Positions 16,459 to 25,750 of a DNA stretch of 37,212 nt are shown in pieces; position 1 is the first letter of the stretch, and each line of letters opens with the position of its first letter. Origin of the DNA: Candidatus Cacconaster scatequi (GTDB lineage: Bacteria; Bacteroidota; Bacteroidia; Bacteroidales; UBA932). The translations under genes and the position numbers were made by a program. The notes beneath the pieces are model-generated. The model saw nothing but the letters and a program-made list of their open reading frames with translations, was not told where the DNA came from and did not search any database. The stretch is taken from assembly GCA_018065305.1 (NCBI GenBank), contig JAGHTO010000044.1, forward strand, positions 1 through 37,212, in the 5' to 3' direction.

Positions 16459-18887
16459 CAGACAAACCTGTAATTTTCGATGTCCCTGAAACCGGCAAGG
16501 AACGCCGCGACATCCATCCGCTTCTTTCCCGCAATCTGAAGGCTCAAAATGCGCAGAGCACCGCTGCCACACCTGACTTCGAGGAAACTCTTTCCATCGG
16601 TACGGATGGTCCCCTCGGGGAGGGAATAATCGTTACTGTTCACAGCATAAGCTTCGAATATCTTGACATTCAGAACTTTTTCACCGGCAACCAATGTCGA
16701 GTACGCGACCGGATAAGGGCTCAGACCTCTTATGAGGAGGTTCACGACTCTCGCACCGGCACTCCAGTCTATCCTTCCCGTCTCCCTGGTCAGCTTGGGA
16801 GCGACACGCGGAGCGCGGTTGAACGGCATCACCTGTTCCTGCAACTTGACAGAGCGGTTTTCAATTGCGTCGACTGTCTTGAGAACGAGCGCGCTACCCA
16901 TCTTCATCAGTTTGTCGTGGAGAGAGCCGGCATCATCGTATTCCTCGATTGAGCATGCCTCCTGATAGATGATTTTACCGGTATCTATCTGTTCATCTAT
17001 CATAAACGTCGTCACTCCTGTGAACTTCTCACCGTTGATTATCGCCCAGTTGATGGGAGCCGCACCCCTGTACTGAGGAAGAAGGGAAGCGTGAAGGTTG
17101 AAGGTTCCAAGGGCAGGCATCGACCATACATCCTTGGGCAACATCCTGAAGGCCACCACCACAAACAAATTGGCTTTGAACGAAGCGAGTTGTGCCAGAA
17201 ATTCCGGGTCCTTGAGACTCACAGGCTGCAGGACAGGAATATTGTTCTCCACCGCATATTTCTTTACCGCGCTCTCGTTGACCTGCATACCCCTTCCGCT
17301 CGGCTTGTCCGCGACGGTAACTACTCCTACCACCTCGAATTCACTGTGCATCAGGGCGTCCAGCGGAGCTACGGCGAATTCGGGGGTTCCCATATAGACA
17401 ATTCGGATCTTCGCACCCTTGCCGCTGAATCTGTTGAGAGTCCTGTGGTAGAACTTGACAATTTTCCTAGCCATAAATTTAAACCAGTCCCTGTATGTGT
17501 CCACGTTGAACAGGCCGGAATCTTGAGTTGATTTTCTCATAAGGAATATGCCTATGGGCAGGAGGATGAGCGTCGAGACTATCGTACCCTCAAACGGCGT
17601 GATGGCCCCCTTATTCGCCAGCCTCTTCCCGATGGTGTCTATGATGTAATATACGATGAAGAAGAATATCGAAATGATTACAGGAGTCCCGAGACCTCCC
17701 TTGCGTATGATTGCCCCGAGCGGAGCACCTACGAAGAAGAAGAGCAGGCAGGCGAGGGAAAGGGTGAACTTGCGGAAACTTTCTATGTCTATCCTGCGGG
17801 TCGGAATTACGTATCTCTCCCCTTCCCGTCCAAAGGTCTCCAGAATTTCATCCGTACTGGTAGAACGGCCCACTGCCGAACGGACGGCGCTTTTTCTCAA
17901 TTCGAGAGAATCCTTTTCAAAAAGGACCTCTATATCTATCTTCCCGCTGATATGTTTTTGTGTCACTCTAACGCTGTCGAACTGACTGGCGAAAGTCAAT
18001 CCCGAACTGTAAAGGAAGCGTCTGTGCTGCGCGGTGATGAGGGTATCATACACAAGCTGGAGAGAATCACGGTCGTGCAGCAGAGTCTTCAACCCCTTGG
18101 ACATCACTTCATCCCCGTACCGGTCTTCGCCGGAACGGGAAAAACCGTAGTTTTCAAGAGGGATTATCAGATTCTGGCGGTTGAATTTCGCACGGCTCAG
18201 CTGCAGGGTGGTGTCCCTGTAATTCATAGCGTTTGTCTCCTCATACGAACACCCGTCGTAAAGGTTGAATATCAGGTTCTTCTTGTCGGGAGTTATGCGG
18301 ATGGAGCCGGAATCGGCCAGCGTGACCTTGGTATTTCCACCATTGATGGAGGTGTGGTCGTAGACGATGAGGTTATGCATCATCCCGTCGTCATCCACCG
18401 AATCGATTCTCAGGACATATCCGTCGATTCCGTCGTAGAATGTCCCGGAGGGTATCTTGATTTCCTCCTTCGTACGTGCAATGTCCTCTCTCAAGGTATA
18501 TATCTTGTTGTAGGACAATGGCACAAGATTGTTCGAGACGAAAAACGCCCCTATGCTGATTAAAGCCGACACTATTATCACGGGCAACAGAATCCTTTGG
18601 AGAGAGATTCCCGCCGCCTTCATTGCCAGCAGTTCGTTGTGTTCCCCCAGTCCTCCGAGCGTCATTATGGAGGCCAGCATTGATGCAAGGGGCATTGACA
18701 GGGGAAGCAGCGTACAGGCACCCCATCCCAGGAATTCCAGGATTACACCGAGGCCCAGCCCCTTGCCGACCAGTTCATCGATATACCTCCAGAGGAACTG
18801 GAGGGAAAGAGCGAACGTGACGACAAGCAGAACCGTGAAAAACGGCCCCACAAAAGCGAGAATCAGATGCCTGTCAAGTTTCTTCAC
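16458..18887 (-). CDS. LptF/LptG-type permease fused to methionyl-tRNA formyltransferase
   Basis: One open frame of 809 residues encodes two proteins normally separate. Residues 1 to ~480 are an LptF/LptG permease: three N-terminal membrane helices (about 8-30, 52-72, 98-120), a periplasmic region to about 370, and three C-terminal helices (about 375-393, 402-420, 434-450), the last leading to the cytoplasm. Residues 493-809 are full-length Fmt, which formylates initiator Met-tRNA: KIRIVYMGTPEFA, NLHASLLPQYRG and catalytic Asn597, His599, Asp635 are all present. The codon before KIRIV is GCG, so Fmt lacks its usual start. An internal ATG at 17474 (Met472) could allow separate translation. It lies between alaS and queG and overlaps queG. 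Confidence 0.92.
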   Translation of the reverse strand: MKKLDRHLILAFVGPFFTVLLVVTFALSLQFLWRYIDELVGKGLGLGVILEFLGWGACTLLPLSMPLASMLASIMTLGGLGEHNELLAMKAAGISLQRILLPVIIVSALISIGAFFVSNNLVPLSYNKIYTLREDIARTKEEIKIPSGTFYDGIDGYVLRIDSVDDDGMMHNLIVYDHTSINGGNTKVTLADSGSIRITPDKKNLIFNLYDGCSYEETNAMNYRDTTLQLSRAKFNRQNLIIPLENYGFSRSGEDRYGDEVMSKGLKTLLHDRDSLQLVYDTLITAQHRRFLYSSGLTFASQFDSVRVTQKHISGKIDIEVLFEKDSLELRKSAVRSAVGRSTSTDEILETFGREGERYVIPTRRIDIESFRKFTLSLACLLFFFVGAPLGAIIRKGGLGTPVIISIFFFIVYYIIDTIGKRLANKGAITPFEGTIVSTLILLPIGIFLMRKSTQDSGLFNVDTYRDWFKFMARKIVKFYHRTLNRFSGKGAKIRIVYMGTPEFAVAPLDALMHSEFEVVGVVTVADKPSGRGMQVNESAVKKYAVENNIPVLQPVSLKDPEFLAQLASFKANLFVVVAFRMLPKDVWSMPALGTFNLHASLLPQYRGAAPINWAIINGEKFTGVTTFMIDEQIDTGKIIYQEACSIEEYDDAGSLHDKLMKMGSALVLKTVDAIENRSVKLQEQVMPFNRAPRVAPKLTRETGRIDWSAGARVVNLLIRGLSPYPVAYSTLVAGEKVLNVKIFEAYAVNSNDYSLPEGTIRTDGKSFLEVRCGSGALRILSLQIAGKKRMDVAAFLAGFRDIENYRFV

Positions 18888-18893
18888 AACCTT

Positions 18894-21512
18894 TTATTTG
18901 AGCGCAAGCGCCTTGAGTGTCTCCAATGCTGCGGAAAGAGAGTCCGCATCCTTGCCGCCCGCAGTAGCGAGAGATGCATTTCCTCCGCCACCACCCTGAA
19001 TAAGTCTGGCTGCTTCCTTGATATCGGTCTGGGCATTCTTCCCCGAGGCGACCAGATCAGCGCTGTACATCAGCAGCAACTGTGGCTTGCCCGCCGAAAG
19101 AAGAGCCGCCGCAATCACCAGATTTTCAGCCTCTTTCTGGAGCATCACCGCGGCATTTCTGAGCATACCGAAGTCAACGTCAGTGCCGCTGAGTTCAACA
19201 ATGTTGCGTCCGTTCACGGCCTTGGCCCCCTCCACGAGGGACTTCTTGAAGGCGAGTGTTCTCTCCTTGGCAATCTGGTCCATCTGTTTCCTGTATGCCT
19301 CGTTTTCCTCGACCATCTTCCTGATGGCTCCGGCAAGATCGGGTACGTTGTTGAAGAAGGAACGGGCGGTCCTGACGGTATCCTGAAGAGTGTCGACGAG
19401 GGCTTCAGCCTCAACTCCGGTAACGGCCTCGATTCTCCTGATTCCCGCCGCAACGGCGCTCTCGGAGACTACCTTGAACAGACCGATATTTCCCGTCGCT
19501 CCGGTGTGGCATCCTCCGCAGAGTTCGACGCTCTCACCGAAACGGACAACTCTCACCCTGTCACCGTATTTTTCACCGAAAAGAGCCATCGCCCCCATCT
19601 GGCGGGCCTGCTCCATCGTGGCGTTGCGGTTCTCCTGAAGAGGATTGTTCTGCCGAACAAGTCCGTTCACCCTCTTTTCCACCTGGCGAATCTGCTCGTC
19701 GGTCATCTTCTCGAAATGCGAGAAGTCGAAACGGAAATATTTGTCACATACGAACGACCCTTTCTGCTCGACGTGGGTGCCGAGAATTTCGCGGAGGGCC
19801 TGATGCAGAAGATGAGTGCAGCTATGGTTGTTTGCAATCGCCTGCCTTCTGTCGGCATCGACCACGAGGGTGAAAGCCCCGTTGCAGTCTGCAGGTATGT
19901 GCTCCGCTATGTGAATTGTCAGGTTGTTCTCCTTGACGGTGTTTATTATCGCTATTTTTTCTCCGGAGGCGGAAACCATATATCCGCTGTCTCCCACTTC
20001 ACCACCCATCTCACCGTAGAACGGAGTGCGGTCAAATACTATCTGGCAGAATTCCTTTCCCTTGGCCTTGACGACTCTGTGACGTGAAAGGAGGGCTCCC
20101 TCGACCGTCGTGCCGTCATAACCGGTGAATTCAACGTTTTCAGTGTTGTGCACGCTCACCCAATCACCGTTCTCGATTGCAGTGGCGTTGCGGGCACGTT
20201 CCTTCTGCTTGCCGAGTTCAACGTTGAACCCGTCCATATCGACGGTATAGCCGTTTTCTCCGGCGATGAGTTCCGTCAGGTCAATGGGGAATCCGAATGT
20301 GTCGTAGAGCGTGAAAGCGTCCGTACCGGCAATCACCTTCGTGCCTTTGGATTTCTCCATTATGCTGTCCATCAGTCTGATGCCCTTGTCAAGGGTGCGA
20401 AGGAACGCATCTTCCTCCTCCTTTATCACCTTCTGTACGAGCTGCTGCTGTTCCTTCAGTTCGGGATATGCCTCACCCATATCACTGATGAGCTGCGGCA
20501 CGAGGCGGCAGAGGAACGGTTCCTTGAATCCGAGGAAAGTATACCCGTAACGCACTGCACGCCTGAGGATTCGGCGGATTACATAGCCGGCTTTGACGTT
20601 GCTCGGGAGCTGTCCGTCGGTAATGGAGAAGCTGATTGCGCGGATGTGGTCCGCTATCACTCTCATAGCCACTCCTACCTGCGTTTCCTGTTCATATTTC
20701 CTTCCGCTCAACTCGGAGATTTTTTCTATCATTCCGGTAAAGACGTCGGTGTCGTAGTTGCTCTTCTTTCCCTGAAGCGCCATACAAAGTCGCTCAAGAC
20801 CCATTCCGGTATCGACGTGCTTTGCGGGGAGCAGTTCCAGAGAGCCGTTGGCCTTGCGGTTGAACTGCATGAAGACGAGGTTCCATATCTCGATGACGAG
20901 ATGATGCCCCTTGTTGACCATTTCCGCACCGGAAACCTTCGCAATCTCCTCCTCGGAGCGCAGGTCGATGTGAATCTCGCTGCAGGGGCCGCACGGACCC
21001 GTGTCCCCCATCTCCCAGAAATTGTCGTGCTTGTCGCCGAGGATGATGTGGTCCGCGGGTAGGTAGTTCAGCCAGAACTCCCTCGCCTCGGTGTCCTCCT
21101 CCAGTCCGTCAGGGGCATAACCTTCGAAAACGGTGGCATACAGCCTCTCCTTCGGCAGTTTGTAGACTTCTGTCAGCAGTTCCCACGCCCAGGCGATGGC
21201 CTCTTTCTTGAAATAATCCCCGAAACTCCAGTTTCCAAGCATCTCGAACATCGTGTGGTGGTAGGTGTCGTGTCCCACCTCTTCCAGATCGTTGTGCTTT
21301 CCGCTGACGCGGAGGCATTTCTGGCTGTCCGCCACGCGCTTATGCGTGGCCGGGGCGTTCCCGAGGAAGATATCCTTGAACTGGTTCATACCTGCGTTCG
21401 TGAACATCAGGGTGGGGTCGTTCTTGACCACCATCGGGGCCGAACATACTATCGAGTGACCTTTTGAAGCGAAAAAGTCAGTGAATGTTCTTCTGATTTC
21501 TTTTGATGTCAT
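18894..21512 (-). CDS. alaS: Alanine-tRNA ligase
   Basis: Charges tRNA-Ala and edits mischarged Ser and Gly. The 872-residue protein has the usual layout: N-terminal class II catalytic domain with [22 protein letters not shown] and ARKIVR-like signatures, a tRNA-recognition region, the editing domain with HSCTHLLH and [13 protein letters not shown], then a C-terminal coiled coil and [13 protein letters not shown] (oligomerisation domain). It begins at 21512, 20 bases after the transporter gene, and ends six bases before the fused lptG-fmt gene. Confidence 0.96.
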   Translation of the reverse strand: MTSKEIRRTFTDFFASKGHSIVCSAPMVVKNDPTLMFTNAGMNQFKDIFLGNAPATHKRVADSQKCLRVSGKHNDLEEVGHDTYHHTMFEMLGNWSFGDYFKKEAIAWAWELLTEVYKLPKERLYATVFEGYAPDGLEEDTEAREFWLNYLPADHIILGDKHDNFWEMGDTGPCGPCSEIHIDLRSEEEIAKVSGAEMVNKGHHLVIEIWNLVFMQFNRKANGSLELLPAKHVDTGMGLERLCMALQGKKSNYDTDVFTGMIEKISELSGRKYEQETQVGVAMRVIADHIRAISFSITDGQLPSNVKAGYVIRRILRRAVRYGYTFLGFKEPFLCRLVPQLISDMGEAYPELKEQQQLVQKVIKEEEDAFLRTLDKGIRLMDSIMEKSKGTKVIAGTDAFTLYDTFGFPIDLTELIAGENGYTVDMDGFNVELGKQKERARNATAIENGDWVSVHNTENVEFTGYDGTTVEGALLSRHRVVKAKGKEFCQIVFDRTPFYGEMGGEVGDSGYMVSASGEKIAIINTVKENNLTIHIAEHIPADCNGAFTLVVDADRRQAIANNHSCTHLLHQALREILGTHVEQKGSFVCDKYFRFDFSHFEKMTDEQIRQVEKRVNGLVRQNNPLQENRNATMEQARQMGAMALFGEKYGDRVRVVRFGESVELCGGCHTGATGNIGLFKVVSESAVAAGIRRIEAVTGVEAEALVDTLQDTVRTARSFFNNVPDLAGAIRKMVEENEAYRKQMDQIAKERTLAFKKSLVEGAKAVNGRNIVELSGTDVDFGMLRNAAVMLQKEAENLVIAAALLSAGKPQLLLMYSADLVASGKNAQTDIKEAARLIQGGGGGNASLATAGGKDADSLSAALETLKALALK

Positions 21513-21532
21513 ATCTGTATTTGTCTAATATT

Positions 21533-22828
21533 CTAGTTGTTCTGAGTCTTGTGCCTGTATTTGAAGAATATGGCGAAGAGTATCGCCACTATCAGAGCAT
21601 ACGCCGCAAAAATGTACCAGCTGGTCTGCCAACCCAATATCCTTTCGACAGCCTGAGTTCCGGCAGGATGGACGTTGACAAAAGCGTTGATTACCGCCTG
21701 CGCAGCAAGGGTTCCCACCGCCGCGCCTATACCGTTGGTCATCAGCATAAAAAGTCCCTGTGCGCTCGAACGCATCGAGGTGCTCGTACTCTGGTCGACG
21801 AAAAGGGAGCCTGAGATATTGAAGAAGTCGAATGCAACGCCGTAGACTATCATTGACAGCACGAAGAGCCAGACTTTGTCGCCGGGATTTCCAAGCCCGA
21901 AGAAGGCGAATCTCAGGAACCAGGCGAACATTGCGATGAGCATCACCTTCTTGATTCCCAACTTGCGCAGGCAGAAGGGTATCAGCAGGATACACAGCGT
22001 TTCCGATACCTGTGAAAGAGATATCAGAATGCCGGAATGTTCCACTCCGAACGCGTGTTCATACTCCGGCACACTGCCGAAGTCCCCGAGGAACGGATTG
22101 GCGAAGCTGTTCGTTATCTGAAGCGCGGCGCCAAGGAGCAGGGAGAATATGAAGAATACCGCCATCTGCCTGTCCTTGAACAATTTGAAAGCACCGAGGC
22201 CCAGAGCGTCTGCAAAAGAGGTCGATTCCTTTCCCACAGCAATCGGACAGGGAGGAAGGGAGAACGCATAGTTGCCGAGCACAAAGCCGAGGATGGCAGA
22301 AACCACATATTGTGCAGGGCCTGCCATATATCCCATAAGGTCCACGAACCACATTGAGCAGATGAAACCGATTGTGCCGAACACCCTGATGGGAGGGAAA
22401 TCCTTGACGGTGTCCATACCGGCCCTTTCCAGAGCATTGTAGGAAACCGAATATGACAAGGCAAGCGTAGGCATATAGAAAGCCACGCTGAGGGAATAGA
22501 GAGTGAACAATATCCAAAGCTGAGGCTGGTCGCCCGCATTCATGCCGTACAGTCCCGCCGCAAGCATGAATATGGCCGCGTTGAGATGGCACAGCCCGTA
22601 CATTTTCTGGGCCTGTATCCATTTGTCCGCAATTATTCCCATGATGGCGGGCATAAAGATGGAGACGATGCCCTGGATGGAATAGAACCATCCTATGGAC
22701 TGCCCCAATCCGACGGAACCCAGGTATCTTCCCTGTGACGTGAGATATGCTCCCCAAACCGCGAACTGAAGGAAATTCATTCCTATCAGCCGCATTCTCA
22801 AAATGTGTTTGTTAGCTTGTGTTGCCAT
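21533..22828 (-). CDS. MFS transporter, nucleoside:H+ symporter-like
   Basis: A 431-residue inner membrane protein with about 12 hydrophobic segments and a central cytoplasmic loop. MRLIGMNFLQFAVWGAYLTS at the start, PALMGI-like MPAIMGIIADKW and ARLRVFGTIGF-like PPIRVFGTIGFICSMW resemble the NupG/XapB nucleoside symporter family, widespread in Bacteroidota. The substrate is not provable from sequence, but a purine or pyrimidine nucleoside is most likely. It lies 10 bases after the LptF-type gene and 20 before alaS, an unrelated but apparently co-transcribed neighbour. Confidence 0.82.
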   Translation of the reverse strand: MATQANKHILRMRLIGMNFLQFAVWGAYLTSQGRYLGSVGLGQSIGWFYSIQGIVSIFMPAIMGIIADKWIQAQKMYGLCHLNAAIFMLAAGLYGMNAGDQPQLWILFTLYSLSVAFYMPTLALSYSVSYNALERAGMDTVKDFPPIRVFGTIGFICSMWFVDLMGYMAGPAQYVVSAILGFVLGNYAFSLPPCPIAVGKESTSFADALGLGAFKLFKDRQMAVFFIFSLLLGAALQITNSFANPFLGDFGSVPEYEHAFGVEHSGILISLSQVSETLCILLIPFCLRKLGIKKVMLIAMFAWFLRFAFFGLGNPGDKVWLFVLSMIVYGVAFDFFNISGSLFVDQSTSTSMRSSAQGLFMLMTNGIGAAVGTLAAQAVINAFVNVHPAGTQAVERILGWQTSWYIFAAYALIVAILFAIFFKYRHKTQNN

Positions 22829-22838
22829 ATATCTGATT

Positions 22839-23933
22839 TTATTTCGGTGCCAATTTGTAAAGTATGGCGGCCACTACGGCAAAGACCATATTGGGGAGCC
22901 ATATCGCCAGTCCGGGCGGCAGTGTCCCGGTATGGACGAACATCTGGCTGAACCTCATGAAAAGAATGTAAATGAAACTCAGCGCCAGACCTATTCCGAT
23001 GTTTATGCCCAGGCCTCCTCTTTTTTTTCTGGAGGAGAGGGAAACCGCAATCACTGTCAGGACGAATGCGGAGAACGGGGTCGATGTCCGCGTATATTTC
23101 TCAATCAGAGAGAATTTTACCGTCTCGTCCCCTCTCATGTTCTGCATTGCAATCAGTTCGTTCAGGTCTTTCTGGGAAAGGCTCTCCACCATCTTCTGCC
23201 TTCGGTAGAAATCCTTCAGCTGAAGGGCTATCACCGTGTCAACGGTCTTGCCGTAACGCACAACTTCGCTCGGTCCGTAGAAATCTCTTACGAAATAATT
23301 TCTGAGCTTCCATCCGCTGAAAGTCGAATCCCACTCCGCGGCATCCGCCGAAAGCTTGCTCTTCACCTCCCCGTCCTTTATCGTCTCAAGGGTGAACTTG
23401 TACGCCGAATTCGACCAGGAACTGAACTGCTCCACATAGACGAACTCTCCCGGCGCAATCTGGTAGTGTATGTTCCGCTGGTTGTTTGCGGAAACCTGCT
23501 TCTTGATGTATTTGTTCTCGAACTCAAGCCTCTTCTGGTCGGCCGGAGGGATTATGTACAGGGCGAGGAGAAGAGAAAAGGTGCACATGAATGCTGCGGA
23601 AACCATATAAGGAACCATCAGGCGGTTGAAACTGATTCCGCTTGAGAGCATCGCGATGAATTCGCTGTTCTGGGTGAGCTTGGAGGTGAAGAATATGGCG
23701 GAGACGAAGACGAACAGCGGCGCGAAACTGTTCAGAATCCAGGGAATGAACCCTCCGAAATAGTCGAACACTATCTCGTGCATCGAGACGTTGTGCTCGA
23801 CGAATTTGTCCACCTTCTCGCTCAAGTCGAAGACCACGACCACGACAATCGCAATCAATATGGTGAAGAAGAAGGTTCCGATGAACTTCTTGATTATGTA
23901 CCAGTCAAGTATGTTGAGCCTCGGCTTCTTCAT
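22839..23933 (-). CDS. LptF/LptG-family lipopolysaccharide export permease
   Basis: Membrane partner of the LptB ATPase in the ABC transporter that extracts lipopolysaccharide from the inner membrane. The 364-residue protein has the six-helix layout: three N-terminal helices (about 18-38, 60-85, 105-128), a periplasmic jellyroll-like region, and three C-terminal helices. IIPPADQKRLEFENKYIKK and TPFSAFVLTVIAVSLSSRKKRGGLG are typical. It starts one base after the tgt gene ends, a linkage common in Bacteroidota. The permease half of the fusion at 16458-18887 is the likely second half of the LptF-LptG pair. Confidence 0.88.
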   Translation of the reverse strand: MKKPRLNILDWYIIKKFIGTFFFTILIAIVVVVVFDLSEKVDKFVEHNVSMHEIVFDYFGGFIPWILNSFAPLFVFVSAIFFTSKLTQNSEFIAMLSSGISFNRLMVPYMVSAAFMCTFSLLLALYIIPPADQKRLEFENKYIKKQVSANNQRNIHYQIAPGEFVYVEQFSSWSNSAYKFTLETIKDGEVKSKLSADAAEWDSTFSGWKLRNYFVRDFYGPSEVVRYGKTVDTVIALQLKDFYRRQKMVESLSQKDLNELIAMQNMRGDETVKFSLIEKYTRTSTPFSAFVLTVIAVSLSSRKKRGGLGINIGIGLALSFIYILFMRFSQMFVHTGTLPPGLAIWLPNMVFAVVAAILYKLAPK

Positions 23934-23934
23934 T

Positions 23935-25065
23935 CTACAGTTTGGTATCGAGTTTCTTTACGGTTACATCTTTCCACGCCTTGAAATCTCCGGCGGCGAT
24001 ATGGGCGCGGGCCTGCTCCACAAGATTGAGGTAGAACGCGAGGTTGTGTTCCGTCGCAATCTGTGCCGCAAGCATCTCACCGGCGATGAAGAGATGTCTG
24101 ACGTATGCTTTCGTGTATTTCCTGTCAACAAAAGACGTTCCATTCGGATCGAGGGGGGAGAAGTCGTCCGCCCATTTGAGATTCCGCAGATGTATCTTTC
24201 CCTCGGAGGTGAAAATCATCGAGTTGCGCCCATTGCGGGTAGGCATCACGCAGTCGAACATATCGACGCCTCTCTCTATCGCCTCCAGCAGGTTGGCGGG
24301 AGTCCCCACCCCCATCAGATAACGAGGCTTGTCCTGCGGCAGGACGGGATGGAGGACTTCGAGCATCTCATACATCTTTTCCGTCGGTTCCCCAACCGCC
24401 AGCCCACCTATGGCATATCCTTCTCTGTCGAAGGAAGCAACGTGTTCTGCGGCTTCGCGTCTCAGATCAGGATAGACGCATCCCTGAACTATCGGGAAAA
24501 GAGCCTGATGATAGCCGTAGAGGGGCTCCGTCTCATCGAACCGGCATATGCATCTCTCAAGCCAGCGCTGGGTAAGTTTCAATGACTTGGCCGCATATTT
24601 CCTGTCGGCATCACCCGGACAGCATTCATCGAGGGCCATCACTATATCCGCTCCTATCCTGCGCTGGGTGTCCATATTGTTCTCCGGGGTGAAGATATGC
24701 CTTGAACCGTCGATATGGCTCCGGAACACACATCCTTCATCGGTCAGCTTGCGGCTTTGCGCGAGTGAGAAGACCTGGAATCCCCCACTGTCGGTCAGGA
24801 TAGGTCTGTCCCAGGAGATGTATTTGTGGAGGCCTCCCGCCTTTTCGAGTATGTCAAGCCCGGGGCGAAGGTAGAGATGGTAGGTGTTACCGAGAATGAT
24901 CTGCGCTTTTATATCCTCCTTCAAGTCCCTGTGGTACACGCCTTTGACAGAGCCAACTGTGCCAACGGGCATGAAAATCGGGGTCTCGATTTTCCCGTGA
25001 TCGGTCTCCAGGAGTCCCAGCCTCGCATTGGAACAGGTATCTTTCTTCAGGAGCGTAAATTGCAT
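23935..25065 (-). CDS. tgt: tRNA-guanine transglycosylase
   Basis: Exchanges guanine at position 34 of GUN-anticodon tRNAs for the queuosine precursor preQ1. I chose the ATG at 25065 (376 residues). The frame upstream to 25299 runs through a terminator and into rplQ in another frame. TDSGGFQVFSL holds catalytic Asp92 and VDMFDCVMPTRNG holds the nucleophile Asp271. The C-terminal region that in the E. coli enzyme has a zinc site with three Cys and a His has no Cys here (SPLDPNGTSFVDRKYTKAY). I believe this is shared by other Bacteroidota but cannot confirm it. Neighbours: rplQ upstream behind the terminator, and an LptF-type gene directly downstream. Confidence 0.95.
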   Translation of the reverse strand: MQFTLLKKDTCSNARLGLLETDHGKIETPIFMPVGTVGSVKGVYHRDLKEDIKAQIILGNTYHLYLRPGLDILEKAGGLHKYISWDRPILTDSGGFQVFSLAQSRKLTDEGCVFRSHIDGSRHIFTPENNMDTQRRIGADIVMALDECCPGDADRKYAAKSLKLTQRWLERCICRFDETEPLYGYHQALFPIVQGCVYPDLRREAAEHVASFDREGYAIGGLAVGEPTEKMYEMLEVLHPVLPQDKPRYLMGVGTPANLLEAIERGVDMFDCVMPTRNGRNSMIFTSEGKIHLRNLKWADDFSPLDPNGTSFVDRKYTKAYVRHLFIAGEMLAAQIATEHNLAFYLNLVEQARAHIAAGDFKAWKDVTVKKLDTKL

Positions 25066-25071
25066 AACTTG

Positions 25072-25079
25072 CAAAGATA
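25072..25079 (-). promoter_or_regulatory. Candidate Bacteroidota -7 box for tgt
   Basis: The minus strand reads TATCTTTG, a match to TAnnTTTG, in the 29-base gap between the rplQ terminator and the tgt ATG at 25065. Only six bases separate box and ATG, so transcription from it would give an almost leaderless mRNA. The nearest TTTG upstream (25094-25097) is 14 bases away, shorter than usual for a -33 element. Confidence 0.5.
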
Positions 25080-25094
25080 ATAATTTTTTTGCGC

Positions 25095-25131
25095 AAAGAA
25101 GGCCACCCGAATGAATCGGGTGGCCTTCTTT
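25095..25131 (-). terminator. Intrinsic terminator of the ribosomal operon
   Basis: A perfect 16-bp inverted repeat (AAAGAAGGCCACCCGA, five-base loop, then its complement) lies 20 bases after the rplQ stop. The stem is GC-rich in the middle and ends in CTTCTTT on either strand, so it could work in both directions. It separates the ribosomal block from tgt and is the strongest terminator in the window. Confidence 0.9.
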
Positions 25132-25150
25132 TACGGTCAGAAACAATCCG

Positions 25151-25750
25151 TTAGTTTCCGGTCTTGCGGGGAGCCTGGACCTTCTTCGCGGGAGCGGCTT
25201 TGGTAGAAACCTTGCCGGAAGCCTTGGGAGCGGCGCTCTTTGCAGGAGCCTTCTTTGCGGGGGCCTTCTTTGCAGGAGCCTCAGCACCTTCGGCAGCACC
25301 TTCTACGGGAGCGGCCTCAGCCTTCTTTGCGCGGCTACGACGGGTAGCGGGCTTCTTTGCAGCGGCGGCTGCGGGAGTGGCGGCTGCGGACTCGTTGAAG
25401 TCCACAAGCTCCATAATGGCCATATCGGCGCCGTCACCTTCACGGAAACCGTTCTTCACGATACGTGTGTATCCGCCCGGACGGTCAGCAATCTTGGGAG
25501 CAACGACTCTGAAGAGCTCGCTGACGGCCTCTTTCTGCTTGAGGTAGCTGAAAACGGTACGACGGTTGTGTGTTGTATCCTCTTTTGACTTGGTGATGAG
25601 AGGTTCTACGTATGAACGGAGAGCCTTTGCCTTTGCAAGAGTGGTCTCAATCTGCTTGCTGAGGATAAGCGACGATGCCATATTTGACAGCATTGCCTTG
25701 CGATGACCGCTCTGGCGTCCCAAGTGGTTTATTGATCTGTTATGCCTCAT
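25151..25750 (-). CDS. rplQ: 50S ribosomal protein L17 with long Ala/Lys-rich tail
   Basis: Large-subunit protein at the exit-tunnel side. Residues 1-118 are the conserved core ([20 protein letters not shown], then [11 protein letters not shown]-like and [20 protein letters not shown]). Residues ~121-199 are a tail made mostly of Ala, Lys, Pro and Arg with [12 protein letters not shown] repeats, like the basic tails of histone H1 or HU proteins; such tails on L17 occur in Bacteroidota. The start overlaps the rpoA stop by 11 bases. It is the last gene of the ribosomal block. Confidence 0.95.
   Translation of the reverse strand: MRHNRSINHLGRQSGHRKAMLSNMASSLILSKQIETTLAKAKALRSYVEPLITKSKEDTTHNRRTVFSYLKQKEAVSELFRVVAPKIADRPGGYTRIVKNGFREGDGADMAIMELVDFNESAAATPAAAAAKKPATRRSRAKKAEAAPVEGAAEGAEAPAKKAPAKKAPAKSAAPKASGKVSTKAAPAKKVQAPRKTGN

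Noticed and set aside
16459-16572. Longer N-terminus for queG
   Set aside because: It lies inside the fmt part of the fused gene and has no QueG similarity. The ATG overlapping the fmt stop (TGATG) fits a coupled start.
25066-25299. N-terminal extension of tgt by 78 residues
   Set aside because: The extra residues are an Arg/Pro/Leu-rich shadow of the rplQ tail and pass through the terminator. The ATG at 25065 gives the normal family start.
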